This document shows positions 22,299-34,394 of a stretch of DNA of 64,000 bases, piece after piece (the first letter of the stretch is position 1; every line of letters begins with the position of its first letter). The stretch is from Blepharisma japonicum (lineage: Eukaryota > Ciliophora > Heterotrichea > Heterotrichida > Blepharismidae). The notes below the pieces were generated by a model. The model was not told where the DNA came from. It ran no database searches and saw only the letters and a program-made list of their open reading frames with translations. The translations under genes and the position numbers were made by a program. The DNA is taken from assembly GCA_949751835.1 (NCBI GenBank), contig CATKHK010000028.1:418664-482663 (forward strand), in the 5' to 3' direction.

Positions 22299-25200
22299 TT
22301 AAAAAAGAATGATCGTTTGATCAGTCTTACTATTTTCTTCATCGTTGCCTTTATCATTATATCTAAGCGAGTGTATGCTGTATAAGCTGGATTCAATATT
22401 CTCTCCATCATCTGTCAATTTATTAGATTTTGCTTTTGCCTTGTTGACTTCCTCTATTTTCAGCATTTTTTTCTCTGAAATGCCCATTAATCCTCCAACG
22501 CTCCCTAATAGTCCGAACACAGAGCCAAGCAATGCACTTATCAGCTGTACTAAGGTTTGTTTGCTGCTTCTTGTTGTAATTAGGCAGTTTGAATCTTTTA
22601 AAAAATTAATCTCAAGATACAAGTCATATGAAGTTGCAAGTCTAATTATGGATTACTCTTTTGTGGTGTATTCTGAGCCTGAAGTTTGGGTACCGTATGT
22701 GGAAACGTGATATCCTGTTAAATCAAAGCCAGAATCTGTGTTTTTATAATACTAAATAAAGATTACTGATGGCGTCAAATCAAAGTTAAGAACAGTAGGA
22801 GAAGGTCCTCGAAATATTTTTCCTGACTCAGGATAAAGCTTTGTTTGATAGCTGCTTAAAGTGCCAGGAACTGACGAGTTTGAGCTGACTGTAACCATCC
22901 AGCCAGCTGAATAGCTCGAGCTATTTGTAAACTGAAACTCCATTTTCGACCCAGAATTAATTTCACAGTCCTTGCATGTGATGCTTAATTCACATTTTTG
23001 GTTATTATTTGCACACAAAAGCTCACTTCACATTCCATCAAAGTCAGTATAAGTAACCCCAATTGTATCAGCGCAATTTCCATAATCATCCACACAAGGA
23101 GCTCCATAGTGCATAATACTAATTGTAGTTGTCATGTCAGTTATAAATCTTGAAACTTCTTTATTCATCACTACAAGAGGTACCAGAGTTTTTGTTTCTG
23201 TTATATTATTAATTGAAAAATCGACAAGTAAGGATATTATAATCATCACAGCTAAAATAATAAAAATTAAAGAAAAAAATCCCCCAATTTTAGTGTTCCT
23301 TAGATACATTGGAGTGTTAAGTAAGTGATTATGCTGGCTTGAGTAAAGATCAATTTTTGCAAATAGATTCGTTCTACTAGCTATGATAACTAGTATTAAT
23401 AATATTATAAACCCAGCAACTGCTATTGCAATTTGGATGTCTGCAGAATATTCTCTGGAGTCTTTACTACGATCTTCTAACAAATTTGGCTGGAGTGATA
23501 TATATTTTTCCGTTGAAGTTTCAATAGAGTAGTTACTGCTTCCTGTAGGACAATAAGAACTAGATGGGCAGTTAATGCAGTAAGAAGCTCCATCAACACC
23601 ATTATAAGTCCCTTCATTGCAGGGATAGCATTGATCGAGAGAAGTTGACCCTATTCCTGAATAGTAAGTTCCCTTGGGACAAGGCAAGCAATGACCTCCA
23701 TAGTACGGCTGATATGTCCCTGATGGGCAAATAGCGCACGAATCATTATGCAGATAAGTCCCAGGACTGCAGTATTTCCAATAGCATAATTCATCTGGAG
23801 AGCAAGCAGACGCCAAATTAATATACATTTGAGTATTGACTGGCACGTTTCGTCTTAAATTTTCTCCAAAGGCTCCTCCACCTCCATGAATATAAATTGT
23901 GTTTCCAAGATATTCTTGAGCTGAAGCGAAAATATAATTAGGCAATTCACCAAAACTGTAAAAGTTCGTTGTTGATGAATTGAAGTAGTAGCAACTTTTG
24001 TCTGGGTATTCAATTCCTTCTCCCCCTAGTAATACGTATCTAGAATACACTTTAAAAATATTTGTGCCGCTTCTTGCAAACGTCAAATCAACTTTATCAT
24101 GGTAAAGCTTGGTCCAGTTTAGCTTTGATTTAAAAAAATAATAGTAACCATTTGATGGGACTTCATTTTCACCAATCCCACCACTAACATAGAACTTAAA
24201 ATTTCTTTCTGAAGAAAATCTGCACGAGGCATGAAAAATTGTTCCTGGGCCTTGAGAGTTTTGACTGTCTAGTAGTTTATATGCTTTTGTTCCTAGATTT
24301 AAATATCATAACTCGTCTGATAAACCATTGTAAGTCATACCGCCATAAATAAAGATTGTGGAATAGTCAATACCTATGCATGCTCCGATTCTTGGACTTG
24401 GAACAGTTCCCGAGCTATAGTCTACCAAGTATCAGGTATTTGTTAATGAGTTATAAATATAGGCATCGTTTAGATACCCTTGGTTGCTGTTTCCTCCCCA
24501 AATGACCAGAATATCACCTTTAGATGATGAAGCATGCTGAGAGCGGGCAGCTGGAATGTCTCCTCCTGCATTTATAAATTCTCAAGTCAAAGTGGTTGTG
24601 TCAAGCTTTCACAAGTCATTAAATTTCTCACTACCCCTTTCTCCTCCAAATAACAGGAGATAGCCACTAACAAGATTCATAGAATGGTACATTCTGGGGC
24701 CAGGGCCATCATATGTAGAATAATACTTATACTGAATCGGATAGGTATCTAAATCAAAAATGGCTAAACTGCTTCTTTGAACCTGATTCCTTGTTCCTCC
24801 AAAAAGGTAAGCTTTGTGCCCAAGAACTCCAAATCCATATGAATCTCTCTTTATTCTATCACTTTGATCACTTGATACTTGTACAAGACTCCACACAAAG
24901 TTTGGATCATCTAAAGAAACTTTGTAAATAGTATTCAGCTCTTCATTAGTACTTGGCTTAAGGCCAAAAGCAAGGAAAAAAGTGCTTCCAATTAGAGCTC
25001 CTTTAGCATGAGCTCGAAAAGTAAATATGTTATTTGAATTTGTGATGTTTTCTCATTTTTGAGATGAAATACTATATCGATAAAAGACTGAGGCGTAAGG
25101 ATTAGAATTATAAGTTGCTATTCCTCCTACCATATAAAGATAACCCGAATAGTAAGCTAAAATTGGATCTTCTTGAGCTCCAGGAAGGTCTCCTTGATAT

Positions 25201-25781
25201 GGCTGACTTTCTCAAGTTCATGTATCAGTGTTTAATCTATATATGTCTTACATAAATAAACTGCTGCTCGTTTGAGCCATGGAAATTCCGCCAAAGACTG
25301 CAAACATTGTCGTTCCAGTTTCGTTTCAAGAAGTGTATCCAATTTTGTACCTTGGGTCTGCTATAGAATCTCTAGAAGTTGTTATTCTACTTCATGTAAA
25401 ATATAAAAGATGGAAGCATCAAATATCATTGAGCTGCCCTTGCAATGAATTACCACCTCATATGCAATATTCTTTGCTTTTATATCGATAAAACCCTCCT
25501 CCAGAATATCTCTCAACTAAATATTAAGCACCTGGGTAATCTTCATTTGTGGAAAACATTTCGTTTCATGAGCTTGAAGTCGCATTAAATTGCCAAATAT
25601 CGTTATATATTTTTTCATGACTTTCATATCCGCCAAATACTATTATAGAGTTATAAAATGGAACTGCTTCCATAACGACTCCCTTCCTGGGACTTGGGGG
25701 AGGGCCAGCTGATGGAAATTTTGTGAATTCCAATCCTGTAGTAAATATTAGTAAATAAGCATAAACAAGCCTAATGAGCAT
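22299..25781 (-). CDS. Kelch-ectodomain surface protein, array copy 3
   Basis: 1,140 residues with the same architecture as copies 1 and 2: signal peptide (MLIRLVYAYLLIFTTG), kelch blades, Cys-rich stalk, spans flanking a second ectodomain, and a tail. Introns of 15 nt occupy the same four sites (25517-25531, 25237-25251, 22752-22766, 22642-22656). It is the most diverged of the three, for example YVLLGGEGIEYPDKS where copies 1 and 2 have YVIFGG...TPDKN, and its cytoplasmic tail differs. All exons are in one frame with no premature TAA or TAG, so it is probably functional. Cys and Gly positions are conserved, which suggests the fold is maintained while surface loops vary. Confidence 0.87.
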
Positions 25782-26453
25782 TTTTATATATTATTAACCG
25801 CTCTGATTATATACAATAATGGATTTCCAGCAAGGTAGAGTTAAATTCTTCTACTGAAATTTCCAATGTTATTACAATTTTGAAGGAAGATGTAAAACTA
25901 ATCTAAAATAAATCGCTCTAGTTCTTCGCACTCATGCGTCCCTTATCAATTGTTTATTTCCTTTTGGCAAAACTTTGATAAGTAAATGAGAGCTAGAAGA
26001 TGATAGGTGAAGCATTAGCTTTGGAACAAGGAGATATCTACTTATAGCCATCTGCAAGGTAAATTATTTTGTCTGCACTTGCTTTTTTGAACTTTTCTTT
26101 ACTCAATAAATTTAGTTTCATTGCAGTTGAAAAAATTAAAATGTTAAATTTTTCATCAGTCTTATGAATCAAATTTAATCCATTTTAACAAGTTTATAAC
26201 TGATAAGACCTTTAAGAAAAATTGAAAACAACAAAGAAAGCATATAAAATTTTATGAATATTTGTGCAAAATTTATACATAAAAAGTCAAACCCAATGCC
26301 TTAGTGGCTGCTTAGTCAGGTTGACTCACTTTCATTGCTTTTTAGTTAAATGCTTTTATATGAGCAATAGTAAAATTAAGATGTGAAGATTAAACCGTTG
26401 TTATAATTTCTATATAAGGCAAAGGGCAAACGCAAAATCTAACCTATGAAAGA
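25782..26453. other. Intergenic
   Basis: AT-rich spacer upstream of receptor copy 3. Nothing recognisable on either strand. Confidence 0.4.
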
Positions 26454-26786
26454 ATGTTGAATAAGAGAAAGTCCCAACTAATTATTTTTTCAGCTGAAAT
26501 AATTTTATATTTTAGGAAATTATTGTCCTTAACTTACGCCAAGTCAACAAGTGTGGAAAAAATTGACTTTTATAGGCAGAATAGATTTGATTTTTGATAT
26601 AAGTTGAACCTCTGGCTTGTCCTAGTGAATAATGCAGAAAACTTTGAGATAGAGAGATCCAGTTATCTAGTGCTTCAAAATTCAGAAATTGTGATTCTAC
26701 AAAGGTTGATCAGCGGCAAAGAAATGACAAGCATTGATTTTAAAAACATATTGAAACTGCATTCTTTAATTCCAAAATTGCGATAA
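26454..26786 (+). CDS. Possible small hypothetical protein
   Basis: An open frame of 110 residues with one TGA read as Trp, from ATG at 26454 to TAA at 26784-26786. The content is mixed hydrophobic and charged (KLNLWLVLVNNAENFEIERS) without a known motif. In this AT-rich DNA a frame this long with only two stop codons could arise by chance. It stands alone in a 1.1-kb spacer. Weak call. Confidence 0.3.
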
Positions 26787-26927
26787 ATGTATTTTAAGTG
26801 ATTTAAAATGAGGAGTCTATCATTTTATATATAAAAAAAAGAAATTACATTTATTTAAATATGAAGAAAGCCAGCTAGAGAATTAACAGAGAGCACTTTT
26901 TAAATTATTTTATTATGGCTTAAATTC

Positions 26928-27422
26928 CTAAGACATAGGATTATACCCCTCTTTTAATTCTTCTGGTTTATTTAAAAGTCCGATGCTCAATCCCATAACA
27001 ATAGCAGCGGCTCCAATGAAAGAAACTCCAAATAAAAAGAAGGCAAGATCATACCCATCTTCAAACTTATTTCGGCAAGAATCGTCATCCATCATAAAAT
27101 ATATCCCAACTGCCATTCATATAAAGTAGACCATTGTTTCTATTGTTAATATGGCGTGATAGCAGCTTCGAAACGCCTTTCTCTCTAACCACTCTGACAA
27201 AAAAATTTCTGTGGCAACTGTAGGAAGTGAAGCAACTCCTAAGATAACTGCTAGTGCAATTAGTCACTCTCTTAATGGTGCATCGTTGCAGTTATCATCC
27301 GTTGATGATAATACCGAAATAGTTGCAATCATTAATGTCGCACCACATAGTCCCAAGACAACCAAGAAAAATCTCGTTAAAATTCCATGCTTTGATAGCT
27401 CTGATACTTTTTCCTCATCCAT
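26928..27422 (-). CDS. Four-span small membrane protein
   Basis: 164 residues from ATG at 27422 to TAG at 26928-26930; two TGA codons are read as Trp. Four hydrophobic segments are visible: FFLVVLGLCGATLMIATISVL, LIALAVILGVASLPTVAT, ILTIETMVYFIWMAVGIYFM and LAFFLFGVSFIGAAAIVMG. A Cys/Asp loop (DDNCNDAP) lies between spans 1 and 2 and another (DDDSCRNKFEDG) between 3 and 4, the layout of tetraspan-like proteins with both loops on one side. The tail ends NPMS. No family is recognised. It probably sits in an endomembrane or the plasma membrane. Confidence 0.75.
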
Positions 27423-28184
27423 ATTAATTTTCTGATAAGTCTCTAAATATAGGAATTAATAGTAAAAATGATATGGATATTTTCATAAATAAAATTTAAA
27501 ATAAGAGATAAATTGGCTATCCACAGTAATTCCCCAGTCGTTGATTCAATGAAGACTTGAAGTTGGTCTTCAATATTATTTATTTAAAAATTAACCCATT
27601 TCCATAAAAAAGAGCAAACGAATTCTTCTTACTCAGAAAGAAGTAAGTTTATAAAATTGCTACAAAAATATAATCTTGAAATATAACATAAATTTTCAAA
27701 AACAAACAAATAGGCATATTAAATTGCATACATACAATCACATTTTTAAAGTAATAGATTAAAAATTATGCTCCCTAGCATATTTCCTTTTCAAAGTTAG
27801 CCTGGAGCTTGATCCTCTTTTATAGCCTATCTAACGGCACGAATAGTATCTAAAGATGAGCATCTTTCCAATTCCAATTATAAGCGGATAGTTTATATTA
27901 TAAAGAACAAAAACATAAAATTGTATGGCTGGTTCAATTTCCTACTTCTTGGCTGAGAAATATTTTGTTGTTATCTAGTTTTTGTATTGATTCTATTATA
28001 TTCTTTATATCGCATTAAATAAGCATTTAGCCAAACAAATAAGAAATCGCTAATTATATTAGTTATAAAATATAGCCTATATGTTTCTATAGAGAAGGTA
28101 AAAATCCACTTATATCGCACAACGTGGCACTGTAATAAAAATGTCAAATTTGAACTGGAATAAATATGCATCTAATTTATAAAT
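27423..28184. other. Intergenic, divergent promoter region
   Basis: A long AT-rich spacer of 762 bp between divergent genes. Short open frames on the minus strand near 27971-28171 have no recognisable content. No RNA gene is seen. Confidence 0.4.
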
Positions 28185-29768
28185 ATGTTTGATCTTCTGT
28201 GCATTTTTACTGGAAGCGGTCTTGTTCTCTGGAATCAAGGCGTCGCCTGGCATCCTCTCAACGTCCTCATTAGTCAAGTACTTCTGCAAGAAAGAACCCA
28301 CATGCCTCAGTTTACATTTGGATCTTACATAATGAAATGGACTCTCGTTCCCAAGTTCGATCTTGTCATTGCAGCTGTTTATCAGCAAATGTTCCCTCTT
28401 GTCCTCGTTGAAGAGTTCCTCGAAAACATGAAAATTTCCTTTTGCAAGCTTATAGAGAACAAAACTCAAGCTGAAATCAGAGAAGTCAAATTTGATGAGC
28501 AATATCAGCTTCTCTATGAAAAGTGGCAAGAAAAGTGCAGAGAAAACACCAAGCGGCCAGAGCCGACTGAAATTTACCCAACCTTTTTGCCTCCTCAGAA
28601 AAGTGATGTGCAATCTACTGCGAAATCGAAAACCAAAGATAAAAGATCCACAGATAAAAAGAAATCAAGCAAAGTATTTAGGACATGGGACATTGACAGC
28701 AAAGTGACCAATAAGAAAATTGAAAGCCTGGATATGTCATTGAATAAGTCAGGACCTGTAGGAGGAAGAGCTGAATACTTGCAAGGCGCAAATGTCAGTG
28801 ATGAATCTGAGTCAGAAGAGGAAGAAAAGAAAGAATCAGGATTCTTAAGCAGGATTTCTAACACTTTTAAAGGTTTTGCAGGAAATAAAGAACTGCTGGA
28901 TGAAGATCTTGAGCCGGTTTTAAGGGACTTTAAAGACGTTCTTATCAGAAAAAACGTGGCTGAAATAATTTCTCAGCAGCTTTGTGACTCAATTTCAAAT
29001 ACTTTGGTGCATACCAAAACAGCATCGTTTACGTCAGTCTCTGCAACAGTAAAAGGTGCTTTAAAAACATCATTGGAAAAATTGTTGACTCCAAAGCAGT
29101 CAATTGATGTACTGAGAGATGCTCTCGTCGCTAAAACGAGGAACCAGCCATATGTAATTGTGTTTTGTGGGGTTAATGGAGTTGGGAAGTCTACAAGTTT
29201 AGCAAAGGTCGCTTATTACCTTAAAACAAAGGGAAATCTAAGCATTATGATTGCAGCTTGTGATACCTTTAGAGCAGGTGCTGTGGAGCAAGTAAGAACT
29301 CATGCAAACACCTTGGAAATTCCGCTCTTTGAGCAAGGATATGGAAAAGAGCCTGGAAATGTAGCGAGAGAAGCTATTAAATCAGCTAAACAGAGAGGAA
29401 TTGATGTTGTTTTAGTAGATACTGCTGGAAGAATGCAACATAATGAATCACTGATGCAAGCTTTGGCAACTTTGGTCAACATAAACAAGCCAGATTTAGT
29501 GCTTTTCGTAGGGGAAGCCTTGGTTGGGAATGATGGAGTTGATCAGTTGGTGACTTTTAACAGAGCACTTATGGATAAAACAGAAGATGGAAGAGGTGTT
29601 GATGGAATTTTACTTACGAAATTTGATACTGTTGATGACAAAGTGGGAGCTGCTCTCTCAATGGTGTACTCAACTGGAAAACCTATCGTCTTTATTGGGG
29701 TTGGAGAAAGATATGGGCATCTTAAGAGACTGCATGTGACTTCAGTTGTCACCAGCCTTCTTTCTTAA
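28185..29768 (+). CDS. SRPRA: Signal recognition particle receptor subunit alpha
   Basis: 527 residues, no intron. It docks ribosome-bound SRP at the ER membrane in cotranslational targeting and works as a GTPase pair with SRP54. The N-terminal SRX longin-type domain (1-135, starting MFDLLCIFTGSGLVLW) binds the beta subunit. A charged linker (KSKTKDKRSTDKKK, SESEEEEKKES) connects to the NG domain (from about 240). GTPase motifs are GVNGVGKST (about 327), DTFRAGAVEQ, DTAGRMQ, TKFDTVDDKVG and the closing GVGERYGHL. The length is a little short of the mammalian 638, mainly in the linker. Very secure call. Confidence 0.97.
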   Translation: MFDLLCIFTGSGLVLWNQGVAWHPLNVLISQVLLQERTHMPQFTFGSYIMKWTLVPKFDLVIAAVYQQMFPLVLVEEFLENMKISFCKLIENKTQAEIREVKFDEQYQLLYEKWQEKCRENTKRPEPTEIYPTFLPPQKSDVQSTAKSKTKDKRSTDKKKSSKVFRTWDIDSKVTNKKIESLDMSLNKSGPVGGRAEYLQGANVSDESESEEEEKKESGFLSRISNTFKGFAGNKELLDEDLEPVLRDFKDVLIRKNVAEIISQQLCDSISNTLVHTKTASFTSVSATVKGALKTSLEKLLTPKQSIDVLRDALVAKTRNQPYVIVFCGVNGVGKSTSLAKVAYYLKTKGNLSIMIAACDTFRAGAVEQVRTHANTLEIPLFEQGYGKEPGNVAREAIKSAKQRGIDVVLVDTAGRMQHNESLMQALATLVNINKPDLVLFVGEALVGNDGVDQLVTFNRALMDKTEDGRGVDGILLTKFDTVDDKVGAALSMVYSTGKPIVFIGVGERYGHLKRLHVTSVVTSLLS

Positions 29769-29952
29769 CTAACTTATTAGCAGGCTAAATAATTTTGTAA
29801 GATGGCAAGAATTTCCATTTAACGCTGGCAGTTCTTGTCTAATTTTATTATTTGTTTAATAAATTATTTAATTAAAAATATGGATTTCTGGCTCAAAAAA
29901 ACAACAATTATTACTGCTATTTAATATCTTCTTAAATTTTTTTTATAATAAC

Positions 29953-30639
29953 ATGAAACCTACTGTGCAGGAATCAAACAGCTCAAAAGGATTTCAAAAT
30001 CTGAGAAACCCCAATAGCATCAAGAAAAAAACCTTAGATAGTAGCGCAAATAAACAAAATAAACTAGAATTCCCCCAATTTGCTGGATTATTTCCAGCCC
30101 GAACTAATGGGTTCGAAACTTATCTTATGTCAGATAAAGGCAATAAACGAATTATTCGCTTTTTATCCAGCAGCAAAACGCAAACTTCCAGTCCTGTGAT
30201 TAATCCATCATCTCTGCATGGAAGCATCCATGAACCAGATGTTTTACGCATATCGCATGTAACTCCCAGCGCTATCGCTAAAACAGGACACAGAAAATCA
30301 ACTTCCGACCTTGGATCTCTCGCAAAGCTTACTAAGCGATTATCACCTCACATAGAAACTTTCAAGGTAAAAAAACTGAAAAGCTCAACTCTACTGCTTC
30401 CATCAGTTTCTCCAAAAGGAACGATTTCATTTAATGTAAACGAAAATTCGCCAATAGCTGGGACTCCAGCTAAATTTTTAAAAGATCGAGAAATTCTCGC
30501 TCAGTCCTCTGACCAGCACTTGCTAGGCACGGAGAACACACTTTCTGATCTTTATTCACAAAGCCTGAAAATCCAGCAGCTCTTGCGAATAAAAGACGAT
30601 AAAATTTTAGAAAAGAAGCTCAATAAAATTAACCAGTAA
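29953..30639 (+). CDS. Unrecognised Ser/Lys-rich protein
   Basis: 228 residues from ATG at 29953 to TAA at 30637-30639. No in-frame TGA and no intron. Composition is rich in Ser, Lys, Asn and Thr with SP/TP sites, so it is mostly disordered, with a short helical C-terminus (DLYSQSLKIQQLLRIKDDKI). No domain is recognised. The uninterrupted frame and codon use resemble neighbouring genes. Its end is 70 bp from the convergent end of the WDR53-like gene. Confidence 0.6.
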   Translation: MKPTVQESNSSKGFQNLRNPNSIKKKTLDSSANKQNKLEFPQFAGLFPARTNGFETYLMSDKGNKRIIRFLSSSKTQTSSPVINPSSLHGSIHEPDVLRISHVTPSAIAKTGHRKSTSDLGSLAKLTKRLSPHIETFKVKKLKSSTLLLPSVSPKGTISFNVNENSPIAGTPAKFLKDREILAQSSDQHLLGTENTLSDLYSQSLKIQQLLRIKDDKILEKKLNKINQ

Positions 30640-30708
30640 GATCTATTTAGAACTATCCAGCAAGAACAAACAAGGCTCTCTAAAGGATTTTATAGTTTAT
30701 AATTATAA

Positions 30709-31726
30709 TTAATTTCGAATGCTAAGCACTGAAATCTCTTTGTTTGGAGTAGCTATATAAATTTTTTGGGAGTTTGGGCTACTTTCGAGCCAGTTTGGCT
30801 ATGTTATTTTTACTTTTGAAGGTATTGCGATTCTTCGCAGAAGCTCTTCATTGCTTCATATTGCTAAAGTTAGGTCATCACTAGCAGAGAGCATTAAGTT
30901 CTTATCCCATCTCGCTCATGAGACTTGCGAAACCCTTCCTAAATGAGCTTCAATATTTCTGACAGGATTCAAATGCTCAACTGTGGTATCGTAATAAAGG
31001 ATATATCCGTTTCCTAGCCCAATTCCTAATTCGTGGTTGTTAGAGGACATTGAATAAATATGAGGAGGGTTGATTCCTGATCCTCCATATATTTCTCCCA
31101 TTGGTGTTTCTTCAATTAATTTCGAGCTTGAGAGATCTCATAGTTTCACTATGCAGTCAAAGCCTCCAGATACTCCTAGATTTTCGTTATAAAATGAAAA
31201 GCAAGTACAGATCTATATTTCTTGTACATTTCCATGTTGTGAAAGCATTGAATTCATGGCCAAATCTCTGTTTTCTATTGAAGAAAATAATTGTATTTCA
31301 CCTCTAGGTAGGCTTTACGAGTCATTTGGTACTGCAAATTTGCCTCTGTAATAAGAAATCTATATTTACTCTTACCTGATTTGGAATATCTTGTAATTCA
31401 CATTGTGTAATGCTAGAATTAATAAGAATTTCGTTTGGATTTCTCAAATCAAACACAAAAATCTAAATAATCATAACCTTATTATTTGAGGTTGCAACCA
31501 ACATGGTTTCATTGAGAAACACATTATCAGCAGGACTAATTATTCTTTACTCTGCAGGGTAAAAGGCTGGATCAACTGCTCTTCTGACACTTTTTTGGGT
31601 TCTGAGGTCTCACACCCTTATGGTTGCATCATCACTTCCAGAAGCCATCCAATTCTCAGAAACAGACAAAGAATTCACGCTATCTTGATGGCCTTTCATC
31701 TCTCCCAAAATCACAGCTTCCTCCAT
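30709..31726 (-). CDS. WD40-repeat protein, WDR53-like, five tiny introns
   Basis: 313 residues after removal of introns at 31536-31550, 31463-31477, 31360-31375 (16 nt), 31304-31318 and 31213-31227. Without them the frame is broken five times; with them it is continuous and divisible by three. WD blades are visible: GHQDSVNSLSVSENWMASGS with RVWDLRTQ, FVFDLRNP, NLGVSGGFDCIVKLWDL and LGRVSQVSWARWDKNLMLSA. Length and the GGFDC..LWDL blade are close to WDR53, a possible DDB1-CUL4 adaptor. The family call is moderate, the beta-propeller call strong. Its ATG is only 48 bp from the divergent LRR gene. Confidence 0.8.
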
Positions 31727-31774
31727 TTCTTATATCTTCCTAAAAATGAAGCTAATCCGAATTATTTTTAAAAA

Positions 31775-34210
31775 ATGATACCATTAACACCCAATCACTC
31801 TTTCCAGCAGCGCAAGTCTGTTTTACGAATCCCCTTTATCACCAGCGAACAAGCATCCCCAGTATTAAAGCCAAAACCTGTTCCTATCAAATCCAAAAAA
31901 ACACTAGGCCTACTAAGGTCTAAAACTCCTCTGAATAAGTCACTACCATATATTGCAAATTCTCCATTAGTAGGTTCAGAGGCAAAAGTGAGCTTTCTTG
32001 AGTCTTTCAAGCACCTTAACAAAATTAATGAATTCAATAAGCATAAACACAATGTTTCAGGGCCAGTTGCTCTTTATTTGAATAAGCTTGAAGAAAAGCA
32101 CTTGACTCCTATACCTATGGGGCTGGTAAGAAGAAAAGGTCCAATTAACCAATTAGATATCAGCAATTTTTCTATGGGTGATGACTATGCCGAGGCGCTA
32201 TCTGAAGGAATTACAAATATCAGCTTAACCAAAATTAATTTAAAGAATAACAGGCTCAGTGATGAAGGCGGGACTAAGTTAGTGATGAAGCTGAACCCTC
32301 AGAATATTTTAGAGCTTGATATGTCTCAGAATTTTGTGAATATTAACTGCATAGCTACGATTTGTAGGCTATTTCAATATGAGTCTTCCCAGCTGCAAGT
32401 TCTTAAATTAGATGAAAACTCATTGTGCGATAAGCCAATAGTTTTATTATGCTCAGTTCTATCTAATGCAGACAGACTAAGAGAGCTGAGCCTCGCCAAA
32501 AACAAAATTGGGGAGCTCGGGGCTAAAGCAATCTCTCAGTATTTACGCTACTCTCACTCTTTACAAAGGCTTGATCTTTATTGAAACAATATCAAAGGAG
32601 AAGGAGCGATCGACTTAGCCAGTTCTCTGTCAGAAAATGACAGTTTAATGGCAGTGGACTTATCGTGAAACGCTTTATCTAGTCCTCAGCAAGCAAACTG
32701 TGCTGAAGCATTTTCTGAAGCTTTCAGACTTAATACAAAACTTGTTCATCTTGACTTGTCTCATAATTCTTTTTCGAGACATGACTGCGAAACCCTAGCA
32801 GAAGGTCTCAGTCATAATCACACAATCTTAGGGCTTCATTTAGACGGCAACTCTGCCACAGTAGATCCTAAAGGATTTTTGAAATTTTCAAATGAAAGCA
32901 GCAGGCCGAGAACAGTCCACACTTATTCAAGGATGCTGCATCAGACCAGAGGTGTAAAACGAGCAGCTACCAACTGCTGGGTCTGTCAGAGGTGAAATGA
33001 AATTTACTTTTACTGGAAAGCTGAGCAGGAAAATGCAGACTTAAAAGTCCATCTTGATATTGATGAATATTTTGGAGACTCTTTGCTAAAAGCTGGTGAT
33101 AAAAACTTTAAGATTCTTAGAATGTGCCCCCCAGGGCAGGTAAAATATTTTTTTACATGCAATGGAGTGCCTATGCTAGACAAAAATGCTCCAACAATAC
33201 GCCTAAGAGAGCCTGTTAAGTTGCGAAATGGGCATTCCATTGAAGAAGTCAATCAAATCATAAACAGTAGGAGCTCAATTTATATATGAACTGAATATTT
33301 CCCAAGGACGGTCCCAAGGCCTGACCCAAGTGAAGAAGTTCCTTCCAGCTGAAGTCTTTCTCAGTCAGTCTTGAAAAATTACGCACAAGATTCGACTCAG
33401 TTACTAAATGACGCTCTCTACGTCGATCTTTCAAAGGCAAAGCTTCCCCAATTCACACAAGAAAACCATGAACAAATTGCTAAATTATTAAAGCCTATAT
33501 ATATACAACTAAAGGAAACCCACAAGCACATCTGTGGTGTTGCATGAGACAGCTGGAAAGTATGACAAGAGGAAATCATCAATTTCTTTAGAAATACAGG
33601 GGCATTAGATGGTCCATCTCTTACAATTCCTGATATTACAAGCACACTTCGGTCAATAAAATATGCACAGCTCTCTGGATTCACAGGCTTGTATAGATAT
33701 CAGTTTTTAGAGCTTTTCATCAAGATTGCTGTTAAGAAATATGGGTCACATGATAACGCAGATAGCTTAGAAGCCCTGAGCATAATGATAAACAGGCATT
33801 TCTCGAGGTATCAGTGGCCAAAAAACTCACAAGATTTCAGGCTGTCCAAGCTTTTCGATGAAAAAGTTGATCGAGTCCTTCATAGGCACTTATCAATTCT
33901 TTTGGATATTTTCCATTATTACTCTTCATCAGAAATCAACTCAGAAATCACGCTAGAGAAGTTCAAGAAAATTTTTGAAACTTACACAAGTAACTTCGAC
34001 GTAATCAAATATTCTTTTGTCATGGCAAAGGAAACGCATATTCTTGATGACTTGTACGCAGATCGGCTGAGGTTTGTGGAGTTTATAGAGGCTTTTGTAA
34101 GGGTAATCGACCAAATAAGGCTCCACTCAAAATCAAAAGAAGAACCGTTGAATGTTGCTTTGGATGCAGAAATTCAGCAGCACTTTGGGAATTTTGGGAA
34201 CATAATTTAA
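31775..34210 (+). CDS. Leucine-rich-repeat protein (ribonuclease-inhibitor type repeats) with unknown C-terminal domains
   Basis: 811 residues with several TGA codons read as Trp (the first at 32582-32584) and no intron. The N-terminal 110 residues are basic and disordered. About residues 120-375 carry RI-type LRRs (LTKINLKNNRLSDEGG, LRELSLAKNKIGELGAKA, LVHLDLSHNSFSRHDCE). Then comes a region rich in Trp/Tyr with RMCPPGQVKYFFT, followed by a helical domain to the end. Ciliates have many such LRR proteins in axonemes and cortex, but the location here is not shown. The C-terminal parts match nothing I recognise. It faces the WDR53-like gene across 48 bp. Confidence 0.75.
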
Positions 34211-34394
34211 TAATAATTTCATTTTATAGATGCATAAGTGGAAAGCAGCTTTCTCCTACCAAAATTATGAGGATTAGTCTTCTAATGCCTTTCCTTATAA
34301 TATTCAAGCCTCTCTGTGTATTTTAAATTACGAGACTTAAATCTGAGGGTTTCAATGCATATTTGCTGAATTTGTCTGATAGAAATAATAGAAT

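Noticed and set aside
11703-25781. Receptor array copies as pseudogenes full of stop codons
   Set aside because: All internal stops are TGA (Trp) or fall inside 15-nt introns at the same positions in the three copies; frames are otherwise intact.
28110-28613. Minus-strand 167-codon frame
   Set aside because: It is a shadow opposite the start of the SRP receptor gene, which is certain.
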